Shown here: positions 25,201 through 36,336 of the stretch, piece after piece | How the letters are laid out: each line of letters starts with the position of its first letter | How positions within the stretch are numbered: position 1 is the first letter of the stretch | Origin: Calliopsis andreniformis | Taxonomy: Eukaryota; Arthropoda; Insecta; Hymenoptera; Andrenidae | DNA length: 64,000 bases | Assembly (NCBI RefSeq): GCF_051401765.1 | Contig: NC_135064.1 | Location: 24,960,001 to 25,024,000 of the forward strand | Direction: 5' to 3' | Made by a program: the position numbers and the translations under genes | The notes under the pieces: generated by a model | The model's input: only the letters and a program-made list of their open reading frames with translations | Told to the model about the DNA's origin: nothing | Databases searched by the model: none

Positions 25201-26847
25201 TCTGCTCGATGGCGAATGTTAAGAGAATTCTATTGATTGGCTGGCTGGATGAGGGAATTCTAAAGGGAATACATTCGCCTATGAGATTGTACCTATCCTT
25301 TTTTTGGCTAGCACGAGAGTATTCAACTGCGAATTTATCGAGCTACATTGTGTGGATAATGCTGTTAAAGCCGTTTCCAAGAAAGCTCAGTCTACAGTGG
25401 TTCTAGCGCTCTTGGCAAACGCCGCGGGACATCTTGACGTTGTATATTAACGTTGGGTGTTTCTCAGTGGTTCGGTATCTCCTGAAAGTTTTACTGCCCG
25501 GTGCAGATGAGTCATGGCGCTTTTAATGCATCGTTGCAACTAGCGGGAAAGTCATGGGTTGAGTAGCGCTTGCGGTGGATATCCAGCTTTCATGTGTGTT
25601 GTAGAGTTATGGAGAAAGGTATCTTATTGTTTCAAAAAACCGCTAGATTATCACATTTCTGTTCATGCATGCGCGCTAAACAGTGAAACGAGTACCAATT
25701 TGAGTGTAGTTGGTATAAAATTGAAGAAAATACCTACTGCATAAAAATGCACGAATCACGCAAAAAAGTGAAATATCATTTATCTCTGGATTTCTATAAC
25801 GATGCAAGCTGTAACATTACACGTAACAACGTGCTTTCTCATTATGAGGTGCAATTTAATATCCACCACGAGTAATTCGTACAATCTGGTATTTCTGCGC
25901 TCGTTGAAACAGCTGGATAATACCGTGCGAACCTATTCTCCTCGTTGTGTTTAGTATTGAGCGGCAAATCCGGAAAGCGCTTACAAACATCGCAAAACTT
26001 GTGTCGAGTAGTTAATAAACGAGGAAACATTATTACCTTCGCCGAGAATGGTTCTAAATTTCAGTGGAACTTGATATCATAAATTATTATGGTCTACGTT
26101 TTATTTATGATTACTGAAATTCGTAATACTGTGCAATTTTTCCCACCAAATCAATTCATTTAATTACAAATTGCCCGAAGTTCACACCTTGCGCCCCCCA
26201 TTGTGACATATGAAAGGAACATTAATGATTTACACGCGAATAATATTACACAGTGCACGATTGTCATTGTCTTGGTCGGTCGATTGAATTCGCCAAATGA
26301 AAGGAAGAGCTTTGTTATCCAGACAAATAGCGCCGGGATTCACCCGTGTGCGTCGCTGTTTCTAGCACATGAACGAACAAACTTGTCGTGTAACGACCAT
26401 GATAATTCAGTTACCTTCCTCCAAATCGTCATGGCAGACGAGCGTAATGAAATTTCGTTCGACGCGCCGCGAATTTGTTGGATCCGACGATTGTTTTAGT
26501 TATGCTTTAAAATCAAAGGAACTGAGCAATGCGCGGTATCGCGGGTCCAACTCTCGAGACAATAAACTTGAAACTCGAGCGAAATGTGCAGGCTTCAACT
26601 GATCTGTACAGATGATGTACTAAAGTAAGAAGCTTCAGAATACTTGAGAGACACGCAAACGAGATATGGAAATTTCCGTGTTTCACCTTCTTAGGCGTAT
26701 CACTTGTCTCTGTCTTCTTCAATAATGAGTTTGCTTTCACATTAGGAGAAATATCTATCTTGCAAAGGTGCACTCTCTTATTAGTAAACTCCTTACACTT
26801 TGAATTATTCCGTGTTGCTTTATTCATTTCTTAAGCTATGTTTATGC

Positions 26848-27046
26848 TTTGAAAATTTAAATATTTGAATATTTAAAATTTGAATATTTGAAAATTTGAA
26901 TTTTTGAATATTTGAAAATTTGAATGTTTGAAAATTTGAATATTTGAAAATTTGAATATTTGAAAATTTGAATATTTGAAAATTTGAATATTTGAAAATT
27001 TGAATTTTTGAAAATTCGAAAATTTGAAAATTTGAAAATTTGAATA
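26848..27046. repeat. Tandem array 2 of the 8-bp TTGAATAT family
   Basis: This array uses mainly TTGAATAT and TTGAAAAT in strict alternation between about 26885 and 27000, so its higher-order period is 16 bp. Its edges are more degenerate. As in array 1, the complement lacks stops and creates a false minus-strand repeat frame. It ends about 80 bases beyond the AATAAA of the peptide-gene candidate on the minus strand, so it would lie just downstream of that gene's 3' end. Confidence 0.95.
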
Positions 27047-27127
27047 CATATCTGCAAATTAAAAAATTTGAAAAGCGATGATTCTGATTATCTGATAATA
27101 AAGCAACAAATCCTTTTCAGCGTAGGA

Positions 27128-27133
27128 TTTATT
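27128..27133 (-). promoter_or_regulatory. Candidate polyadenylation signal
   Basis: On the minus strand this reads AATAAA, starting only five bases after the TAA stop of the peptide candidate. T-rich sequence follows further downstream on that strand. The hexamer is common in A/T-rich DNA, but its position fits a very short 3' UTR for the frame that ends at 27139. Confidence 0.3.
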
Positions 27134-27138
27134 TCTTC

Positions 27139-27386
27139 TTAAAGGAGACCAATTTCCTTTGATAGATCCATTACTGGATCTATCAAACTTTCTTCGAAAA
27201 TTTGCGTCACGTTCCTTCCGAAACTAATTCGAAAGCAATCGCGCGCGTTCGCCTTCGAACTCATTGTTTGGGACAGGATCCCAGGGTCGCATAAATCCCC
27301 GTGGGATCTGTGGGCCATAGCTGGCGTATTGGAAAGCGCCACTAAAAGTAATATCGAAAGAAGAAGACATCTCGTTTGAGTTATAG
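27139..27386 (-). CDS. Candidate terminal exon of a small secreted peptide
   Basis: The open frame encodes 81 residues from a possible acceptor. TACACTAG precedes the first exon base at 27386; a second AG would start the exon at 27370 in the same frame. Residues 3-24 look like a classic signal peptide: Arg-5, then a core LLLSILLLVAL, then SNTPAMA with an Ala-x-Ala cleavage motif before His-25. The mature part would be about 57 residues with two cysteines (32 and 50), a Gly-Arg pair (56-57) that could allow amidation, and an Asn-Val-Thr sequon (58-60). It ends with TAA and AATAAA follows at once. No start codon lies in frame between the upstream stop (27433-27435) and the signal sequence, so an upstream coding exon is required; I could not place it. 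An overlapping ATG frame (27224-27370, 48 residues) competes. I recognise no family, so the function is unknown. Chance remains possible. Confidence 0.33.
27158..27187. repeat. Perfect 13-bp hairpin with 4-base loop
   Basis: TTTGATAGATCCA and TGGATCTATCAAA are exact reverse complements separated by TTAC. It is among the strongest short inverted repeats seen in the window. It lies inside the peptide candidate, where it codes for Ser-Leu-Ile-Asp-Pro-Val-Met-Asp-Leu-Ser-Lys, 17-48 bases before the stop codon. It could fold in the RNA near the 3' end, or be a remnant of a small inverted insertion. Confidence 0.8.
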
Positions 27387-29406
27387 CTAGTGTAGAATCG
27401 GAAGCGCGCGGGCGACGACGATGACGATCGTTTTAATAAAACGTAGTTTCACTCTTCGACATATTCGTCGAGTTTTTAAAGGGGATGAAACGCAGAGAAA
27501 GAGTTTCGCAGCGGTGTGGGAGAGAGAAGGGTGAGAAGGCCGTATAACCGCGGGCCATGCACACGAGAAAGAAAGCGAGCAAATAGGGGTGGAGAACGTT
27601 AGAGAAAAGAAGAGGAATGGGGTTGCCGAGGCCACAGGAGAAACGAGGAGCACGATGAAAAGGGCCAGGCCAAGCTTGCTAACTTGAACAATATCTCTCA
27701 AGATGCCGCCGCCCGGAGATCTAGGCTCGAAACTTCCTGGGTGCGCGTCTCTCCGCTCCCGCGCAGGGAGACAGAGTTTTCTACGTCGGAGAGAAACTTC
27801 AACATATTCCATTCACGACCAGCGTTTCAGATCGGTGCTTAAAGGCGAAGACTGTCAGAAGTGAGAACACTGAGGAGAAAAGGGGTTGGAAAAATTTCCG
27901 AGAGTCGTCACGCGACTGTTTTCTGTCGCTTTCGAACTTTCCGTTCCTTGGCTAAGTGTCGAGGCCCGTGAATGGCTCGAGAGAGAATCGTATCGCCAGC
28001 GTCGCGTTGAATCGAAATAAACGAGCAATTCGCAAGCCAGGAATCGTTCTTTACTCGTCCCTTGAATTTTTAACGCGAATCGATGCTCGCGATTCCACAG
28101 CTCTCGCGACACCCTTGAATCGTTTGGTCACTAGGAGTTTCCTAATGCCATAAAATCGGACAGGTAATACCATGGTGTTGTTCGTGAAATTTTCAAGTCG
28201 CTCTGGGTGGCGATGGTGTACGTGTTCAGCGCGTTTTATTTAGCGCTTGAAGGGACCGATAGAAGTCATAAAATTTGCGAACGATCGATGGTAGTTTGGC
28301 CACCGACGCGCTTGCTTTTCGCTCCCTAGATGTGAGGGTTTAAGCATTCTTGATGTAAAAGGCGAATCCTTGGCTGCAATATTTTTTATAGCTCTTCTAG
28401 CCTTTTACGTCTGCTCGTACGGGTGTCTTCGAGACTTCCTGAGCATTAGATTTTGTTATTGTTGGCGATGCACGTGCATTCCTTTAGTGCATTTTTATCG
28501 TGTTCGCGTGTGACTGTGGTAAAAATTGATGTTGTTTTCGAGGAAGCAACGCAGATTTGAAGTTGGACAGATGTATTTGTAGCTGTCAAATTGAGTTCCA
28601 TCCCGCGTTCGAAAAGTTTCCCCGCTTGAAAAGCTCGGAAATTCCCTTTATTACCTTCCTACTTTCCCCGACATTTTCCTATGCCATCTTTCTTGCCTCG
28701 CATCAGGGTACTTGACTTGAAGACGCTCTCTACGGCCAACGGAGTTTCGTATTACTCCCTACGCTTTCTTCGCGTATTCATAAAAGCCCGCCCTGGAACG
28801 CGCAAATCTAGTGAATAAATCCTGCAATCGTGTTCCTGCCGACGACAAAAAAACTTTTCCACCGGACATCCTCGCGCCTCTTTTGAAGCTTTCACTGAGA
28901 GAACATTCTCTCTTTTCCAACTGCCATAAAAACAGGAACCTGTATAAATCTCAACTAACTGTTCCTTTGTATTATACAAAAATTATTCCACTGGAACACC
29001 GAAGAATGCGCGAAAGCTTTGTGGACTTTTATCACAGTTCGTAAGTAAATACTTTTATTTATGTACATCTGTAATATCTTTCCATGCAGTGAACTAAATT
29101 TATCTAGTTTCCTATTTCAATTATTGTATCTTCTGACTAAAGAGTCGTAGTTCTTCTGTAGCTTACTGCAAACCTATAGACTTTGTGGAGAAGAGTCTTG
29201 GGCTATATTTCCAAGCACTATAAAGCTCATAGACAGCTATTTGCCTCGTCACGAATGTAATGTATTCAAACATGGAACAAAGCCGAGCGAATTCAATTGC
29301 CAGCGAAACTTTTGTCATTTCCGCGTGAAGTTCGCCGAATAATTCCTCGCGATGAACGCGTAGTCGTATTTAAAGGAATCGAATTTACAACCCATTATCT
29401 TTGCAG

Positions 29407-29622
29407 TGGCAAAAGTGGCCGCGAAACGAAGTTCCCAAGGAGGTTGCTCGATTCATAACTGATTCTCTTCCACGGATACACAAACCCCCGTCGTTCTCGT
29501 CGCTCGCCGAGTTTTCTAGTACTTTCAGCCGTAAAGTTCGGGCCGAAGTTAAGCAAGCGCGCGGGTTTATTGAAATTTCATCTCAGAGCGTGACACGAAC
29601 CGCGCTTTCAACTCTTCCGTGA
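29407..29622 (+). CDS. Low-confidence terminal exon candidate
   Basis: CCCATTATCTTTGCAG is a good 3' splice site ending at 29406. The frame that follows is open for 71 residues and then a TGA. The peptide begins Trp-Gln-Lys-Trp-Pro-Arg, is mixed in composition with many charged and Ser residues, and has no membrane segment or known motif. No matching upstream exon or nearby polyadenylation signal was identified. Frames of this length are frequent by chance in this window, so only the acceptor raises it above background. Confidence 0.12.
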   Translation, partial: WQKWPRNEVPKEVARFITDSLPRIHKPPSFSSLAEFSSTFSRKVRAEVKQARGFIEISSQSVTRTALSTLP

Positions 29623-32600
29623 TCTGTTCCCAGCCCGCAGGCTAACTCGCGAACAGTCTCGCGCTAGATTAACTCGTCTACTTCGTCGTCTTTAATTCCA
29701 TTCGTGAATACGCGGGAGTAGAGGAACACACTGGTCTATATTCGTGACAAAATAATGAAATCGCTCGAGGCTATCGCAGGATCATCTTTACTACATTTTC
29801 TATGCTTTTCCCTCTGTCGATTGTATTGAATTGCAAAATTTCTTTCTGAGTTTTACGTTTAAATCTTGTTCAGGTATCAAAAGACTTAGAACACCTCCAG
29901 GATTTGAATTTTTCTACTTAATCCCTTAGGAATGGCGAGCTAATAAATAAACGTTATTTTACAAGCAATTACTAGGGCGAAAAATACTTATATTTACTTT
30001 AAATATAAAATATTAAGGAAGAATCAAGTACTTTGGCCTCAAAATTTAAAAACTCTAAAAAGTGGAGTTAATCACTTCTGCCTGTGAACAGTTAATGTAT
30101 AGTAGGCGATAGAAATATTACATGGCACAGCTTGTCACGATATATTTTCCCGAGCCTTGAGCAACCAGTGAATTTCGTTTCGAGCGTAGTTCGTGCTGGG
30201 ACGAAGAGGTTCGCGGACGCTGTGACAACTCAGCCAGACAGACGACACACGTGGATCACCCACGCTTTCGCGCACAAGGACAGCCACCGGGTGTAAACTG
30301 GCATCACGTTGGCCCGTTCGTTCTCGAGATCGTTAAGCTCGACCCCCCGGCGAGCGAACGTTAGCCACGGAGAAAGAGAACGAGCCTCGAGGATGAGAAC
30401 TACCGGACGTGCAGGTCTCGAGCGACGTCGTTAGCGATAGCTGGCTAACGTTCGTAGCGAGAGAGGCCAGGCTTCCCGCGAGGCACGCGATCGCTGCCGG
30501 TTTCGAAGGTGCCGAGATCACCGCGGTGTGCTTGCTTTCTGGAGGACCTTTGTTTTTGCGTCTTTGCGCCTGCAGAGACTTGCCTGCTTTACCGAAGGGC
30601 CCATGCTGCATTATTGAGGCTATAAACGCGTAGGGAAGTGACTGCTTTTTTTTTTAGTAGTCGTTAAAGTTTATTCGACGTAAAGGAGAATGGTTTATGA
30701 ACATGGGAGAGGGCGAATCATTGGGTGACCATAAGGAGTGTTTTGTAATACGTGCATACAATTTCCAAGGTGAGAGCAGAGTTCATTTTTTAGTCGCCAG
30801 GTACAGTTGAGGATAGTTTCGTTTGGATCTGGTTCTATCGCTTAGAATGAAAGATTTAAGAGGTGTAGTGTCTTTCAGAGATATGTACCTGTAGCGACTT
30901 AGGCGAGGTCTATTCAAATGGTGTGCTCTGCGATATCTTTGTGCCCTCGTTTAATCCTTGCTAATCGAAGAACTTGAAAACTTAATCTCATTGCTAGCTA
31001 ATGAAGGAAGCTAGGTAATCACCAGTTTCCCCAGAATCATCCATTTTATCTCATACAATGGTCGTTTCTTTAAATACCATCTTCCTCATACCCACGCAAC
31101 AAGTATTTTCCAAGCCCATCCAACGTAGCTGGTTGCAATGTTTTGGCATTTCTCGCGCGATTGTCCCGACAGATGACGAAACCTTGTAACAGATAATGTA
31201 CCGCATGCCGTTAGAAACGGAATGCATTAGCCGATAACAAAAGGTTATTGGAAGAGTGTACGCAGCGGGTGAAGGTGCGCAAGCGAGCGTACAGTCAATG
31301 CAGTCCTTGTGACAAGAACGAAACATTATGCGCATCTGTCAGACCTGGTGCTTAGCCTCGACCCTTCAACTGCTCCAGACGTATATTTACGAACAAACTT
31401 TTCTCATTGGCCAACCGCTCGAAAGGTACTTTCGTTCGTTGAATAAATACGCCGCTCGCGTGTTCCGATCTCTTTCTCTCGTATTTATCCACTGGAAAAG
31501 GCAATACGCGGACTTATCGTTCCTCGTTCCGAATCGATAACGCACTATTGCCTCTGCATAACGAAGAGGCCAGAGATTAACGTAAATACGCTCTTCTGCA
31601 CTTAGGAAAAAAGCTCTCCACAGGTAATCGCTGTTCCAAAGAATAAAAGTAGCTCCAATTTACGATAGGTAAACATATTTCAATATTATCTTTATTGTAC
31701 CACGGTCTCATCTGAGGTCCCTCTTCCACAGCCTTAGCGAGCCTATTACATGTTCCATGATTCTGCCACTCGAGCTTAGTGATCCAATCAGGAATCATCG
31801 AAGCTGTTTATTCAAGTCTTCTAATCAACCAGGTAACTATTAAAAACTAGTAGCTAATTTCCTCTCGACTTGATTGAAAATCTCTGACCCGTGACGGGAC
31901 CCAGCGTATCTCAAATCCCAGTCTCGAATTACTCGCTCATCGTAGCTATTTATTTTATCAATCATTCATCAGCCATAAACCAACACACGCTGCAAATACA
32001 CATATTCCGTTTATTAATGAATTAGTTACATACGACGAAGGCCAATCGATTCGGCGAAAGCTGCTCGTCGATCCGCCTGTGTATTCCAAAGCGTCTATCC
32101 TTCGCTGCTGCTCGGGGCAGTGAGAACGAGGGGAGGCCACAAGCTCACAGCGGCGTACGGGTTCTCGTGCGAGCATCGCGCGCCGCGATAAGATAGACTA
32201 AATAAATAATTGAACGTCCGGCCGTTAGCCAGCCGCGGGTTAGGGCGTTGATAACCCCTGGGTGAAGCCGACTCTCGGTCCTCCTGCGACTTTATCTCGA
32301 ATCTGTCCGAGTTGCACGGCTCGGGATGTCCCAGTTTATGGCCGCCACCGAGCCGCTTCGGCTATCCAAAAATTAGAGCCACCGTCTTCAACCGGGGCCA
32401 TTGTAAGACCGAAGACAGATGGGCTTTCGTCTCCGTTCCTGGAAGTATGTAATCCTGGATACCGAGGAAACTCGCCGATGTGGAATAGCTGTAATCGGTG
32501 AATCTGCTGAGTGCCTCGATGGGAGTAAGTTCGCCAGGAAGTCTTCCATGATCGATAGAATACAGTGTTTGTACAAGGTAATTTCAGTGGATTAACACCG

Positions 32601-33608
32601 CGAGTAAAAGATTTCGAGATGGAGAGAAGGATCGTTAAAGGTATGGCGACCAGCGTGCGGTTTCATTATGCGATCGTTAAGAGTTTACGACGCTCGAAAC
32701 GACATACGCGAGATGAATCATATTGGCGATAAAGAATCTTCAGCGCGTTTAAAGTAATCCTCCTCTCTTGACTTTTTGACTCCCTGCAATCGGTTAACTT
32801 ACGTACCGAAACGTTTCTACGGTGAAAAAGATCTTGATTCGACTTGGTTACTTCCTGCTTCTCTCTCTGTCGTCGTCGTAGGATGATTAGAGAAGTCTAA
32901 GATAAATCTCTAGCGTTTTGTTTCACTTGGGCATGGTTGCCTTGTGAGAGACTTGTGTCACAACTGTGACATCTTAATTCGCCTTTATCGTGTCAAGGCT
33001 GAGGATCATCTGGGTTAATGATCTTGTATTTTTCTTTGGACTTATCCATTGCTTGAAAACAATTACATCCGCATAGAAATCTTATTTAACTTTATAGTTC
33101 TCTATCTTTAGGTCTCACTACACTATTTTATTAATCTCACGCCAAGTTAACGCTGTCTCGCATAAAAGAGAAAAATCATAAGGGAAGTGGTTAAGAATGC
33201 AAATATTAAAAAAGATCTCCAGTGCAAATTAAAGAGAAGTACCCCATTACACTGTAAGAATTCTAAAAGAGGAAGGAATTCTCATTGCATTATTCTTGGT
33301 TTATCGTAACATTATTTAAACATTTCTTTCTATTATTCCTGGCCACTTAGAGGAAAAAACAGTAGCAGCAAAGAAAGGCAACGACGAAATGAAATTCTTC
33401 GGGGGACCACAAAGGTCTCCAGGTTGTCACTTAATTTCTCGCGGTGCTAGGAACGAAACGTTCGGGGCTCGCGTATTTGCATTCTCGTTCCACTCGGTCG
33501 GGTGTTGGGCCTCTGACCAGGAAAACCGTGGCCTCGCCTCGCAAATATCACGTCGCGCAGCACGAATTAAAGGCGCTGCCCTCGTTGGCATTACACGTGC
33601 GACTAGCT

Positions 33609-33645
33609 GCGCGATCGCGCGATTTTCGATCGGCGCGATCGCGCG
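33609..33645. repeat. Twin self-complementary GCGCGATCGCGCG motifs
   Basis: The 13-base word GCGCGATCGCGCG occurs at 33609-33621 and again at 33633-33645. Each copy contains the palindrome CGCGATCGCG, and together they can also pair as a long hairpin around GATC-containing spacer sequence. The context is CpG-rich. It may be a protein-binding palindrome pair or only local GC-rich sequence. Confidence 0.75.
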
Positions 33646-34259
33646 TGTGCTAGCTTGAATGATCGATGGCGCAAGGGAGATCGATTACGGGCCATGATCA
33701 CAATTATCCGGGTCGCGTCTGCTCTCCGAATTAATTTGCTCTGCTCGGGAAGGGTGGCCCGCTGGGCCACGTTTCCATCGACGCGCAAGAATTCACGTGC
33801 ACGCGCGTTAAATTAATTCCGTGTTCGCCGATCGGCGAGTGTCGATTATGATCGATTACAACGGAAGGACAGCGGGATCGAGACGCGGAGGCATTCATGC
33901 AGGCGAGCTGACTTTCATAATATTTAAATACGCTCCGACACCGATGCGGTAGATCGCGCGATCGGTCGACGATCTCGAGATTCAGTTTTTCTTATGCTCT
34001 GACGCCAGTGGACTCTTGAGGACTTTTTGAGATAGGACTCTCGTACGTTGCCGATGGTGCTCTGGATATGTTCACTGAACAGAGGATGCTCCTAGTGGCA
34101 AGCTACTCGAAGCTCAGATGGGCTTTCGTGTTTTATCGCTGAATTTTTCTTCTCTTAGTGGTCAGTAGGTTGTTATTCGTGTCTTGAACAGTTTTGGCGA
34201 AGTGTACGTTTCGAGTCCGCATAAGGAACTGTTCGCGATAAGTAATTCGACTGTAGTCG

Positions 34260-34428
34260 AAAATTTGAAAATTTGAATATTTGAAAATTTGAAAATTTGA
34301 ATATTTGAATATTTGAAAATTTGAATATTTGAAAATTTGAATATTTGAATATTTGAAAATTTGAATATTTGAATATTTGAAAATTTGAATATTTGAATAT
34401 TTGAATATTTGAAAATTTGAAAATTTTA
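34260..34428. repeat. Tandem array 3 of the 8-bp TTGAATAT family
   Basis: Units are TTGAATAT and TTGAAAAT. Through the middle of the array they follow a mostly two-plus-one order, giving a 24-bp higher-order period, with a few 16-bp irregularities. It has the same orientation as arrays 1 and 2. Two false minus-strand frames arise from it. Confidence 0.95.
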
Positions 34429-35280
34429 AAGAAGTAAACAAATGATGGTAATGTCACATGAAGTTACGAACAAAAATTCAAACACAAAAAACGTAGAAAC
34501 TCATCATTTCAACAGTAATCTCGAAGTCTCCATCAAAAGAAGCGCAAGTTCTGCTCCAATCGCAATCGCTACCACGATTTAGATCGACTATCATTCGGCC
34601 ACAGCAATTACCTTACGATTCGATCAAATTAATTCAAACATCGTGCCCCCCTAGACGCGCGAGCAGTCGTGTCTATCGTAATTAATATTATACATTGAAT
34701 TATGGGAACGCAGTGCCGAGATATCGGCAATGAAGATCAGTCAAACGTCGAGGAAATTGAGGCGACCCTCGTGCAAGGGATCTCTGATTATGTACACCTC
34801 TATAGTCCGAACCGTGCTCGACGGTCTTATCAGTGGTTGTTTAAATAAAAACGATAACAGTCGGTGGACTCCCGGGTCGAACAAGTGAATCGCAGGGATA
34901 GTTCTAGCGGTCGCGATGTCGCGACGCTGTATAACTCGTTTAATCAGCCGCGTGCGCGTGTTGTATGTCATTTTTAGTATCGTTCGCAATCTCTGCGACC
35001 GCGGTATCAGTTTCGTAATTGCGACCACTTCCTCGACAGTCTGCTCGAATTAATTTTCACACGGGGAGGCCGGTTTATCAAACGCCCGTTCCCATCGACA
35101 CGCGAGGATCCGTGTACACTGTAATTAATCTTAATGCTAGGAGTGCCGAGGGGCTCGGTTATCGCTGGTACGAATTGCACCGGGACGTTCTAGAGCGCTG
35201 ATCGAAATCGATTTACGAACAGCCGCGTCGAGAGTTCGCGCGTGCATCATACAACGTGCCCGCGGTTCTTGCTAATCTCT

Positions 35281-35298
35281 TATCGCTGTACAGCGATA
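35281..35298. repeat. Perfect 18-bp palindrome
   Basis: TATCGCTGTACAGCGATA equals its own reverse complement. The two halves meet without a loop, which fits a dimeric protein-binding site or a cruciform better than an RNA hairpin. The flanking sequence is ordinary CpG-containing noncoding DNA. Confidence 0.8.
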
Positions 35299-35814
35299 CA
35301 GATCTCGCGAGAACGATCGGTGCTCGTTAACGTTCGGGTCCCGACTACTGTTGCGCTGTACCTTCGATTTTTCCACGGTGCTTATGGAACTTTGTAGCTC
35401 ATCGATTACCCGTGTCAACCTCCTTCAACGCAACTAAAAGGCTGGGCTGTAAAGTGGGTGGTCTGGGATGGGCGTAGGTGTATTTAGGGAAGACAATTTT
35501 CAATGGATTATTATGAGATGGATGAACTAGATTTTCATGGCTGCAATAACTTGGATATTTATCATCGCTCGATATAGGTACTTCTATCCATTAAAATGGA
35601 ACATTCTACTAATTCTACTCAAGTGCAATAAGTATTTTAATACCACCAATATTTTACGTGTCTCACCTTGTACCAATTCTAAGATATCAGGTACCTACTA
35701 TTTAAATTGTCCCCCACTACCTTTTCTGTTTGTTACACGTGCGTTTAAAGAAATACCTAAACTATCCAACGTTAAATACCCACACGCTCAACTGTGAACT
35801 CTAATTTATCCATG

Positions 35815-35837
35815 TATTCATTCTGTTGCAGGTACGA
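35815..35837 (+). other. Splice acceptor-like motif joined to GT
   Basis: ATTCATTCTGTTGCAG ends at 35831 and is followed by GTACGA. The acceptor is good. The donor half is weak because of the C at intron position 4. It could be an ordinary acceptor; the longest frame behind it is short and soon meets a stop. Confidence 0.2.
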
Positions 35838-36206
35838 ATCCTAAACAAAACGGAAGGCCGCGCATTAAAGCAGTCCAGAAATGTCAGTTCGGGACGGAAG
35901 AGCGATAAATGATAAGTAAGGATAAACGTAAATCATACAGATTGACTGTACGTCGCGTAACTCGGTTCGGCGACCAGTATCAACGCACGGACGGCGTTAT
36001 TCAAATGTGTGTGACTCTGGACGTGCACCCGCCGCGAACGACCGATAGAAGTCTATCGTAATGGATGCGGTGCACGATACGTCGCTAACGTCCCGCGCGA
36101 TCTTCGTGCATTCAGCTTCATAAATCGCGACGAGGAATGATCGGAAAACTGCGTGTCGCGTTCCTACCGAAACGCCCGTCGACTTTATCGCGTTCGACGC
36201 CAGTTC

Positions 36207-36336
36207 GAGGATTATAGCCTGTGACGTGTCCTTTAAGCACGCATTTAATTGCGTTCTGTCGCGTTCTGGACAAGGGTCCAGGGGATTACAGCGTGTGACG
36301 TTCTTTAAGTATCTCGTTTAATTGCGTCCTGTTCAA
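36207..36336. repeat. Imperfect direct duplication of about 55 bp
   Basis: The segment starting GAGGATTATAGCCTGTGACG (36207) recurs as GGGGATTACAGCGTGTGACG (36281), about 74 bases further on. Both copies continue through CTTTAAG to TTTAATTGCGT. Small indels separate them. This is a local tandem duplication with divergence, and no coding role is evident. Confidence 0.7.

Larger units (their letters stand above)
12491..26847. other. Long noncoding stretch, no gene recognised
   Basis: No recognisable gene occurs in these 14 kb. Frames over 120 codons (13416-13877, 15930-16460, 17228-17608, 17407-17988, 17722-18168, 20005-20433, 20699-21148) overlap on both strands or lie in CpG-rich patches and show no domain. 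Visible items are a TC run (13191-13203), two 11-bp tandem repeats (16461-16491 and 21979-22006), a hairpin (21792-21808) and transposon-end-like words (16740-16748, 22239-22250). A perfect donor consensus AG/GTAAGT lies on the minus strand at 24213/24212. Alternating GC-rich and A/T-rich blocks suggest intron or intergenic DNA. Confidence 0.55.
27436..34259. other. Noncoding stretch with weak exon candidates
   Basis: No gene can be called with confidence. The minus-strand frame at 27387-27812 contains a hydrophobic signal-like segment but is otherwise low complexity over a purine-rich tract (27480-27620 on the plus strand). A frame behind a good acceptor lies at 29407-29622 and is listed separately. 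The frames at 30333-30611 (minus) and 30409-30633 (plus) overlap on opposite strands, so at most one is real. A repeated self-complementary GC motif lies at 33609-33645. Confidence 0.5.
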
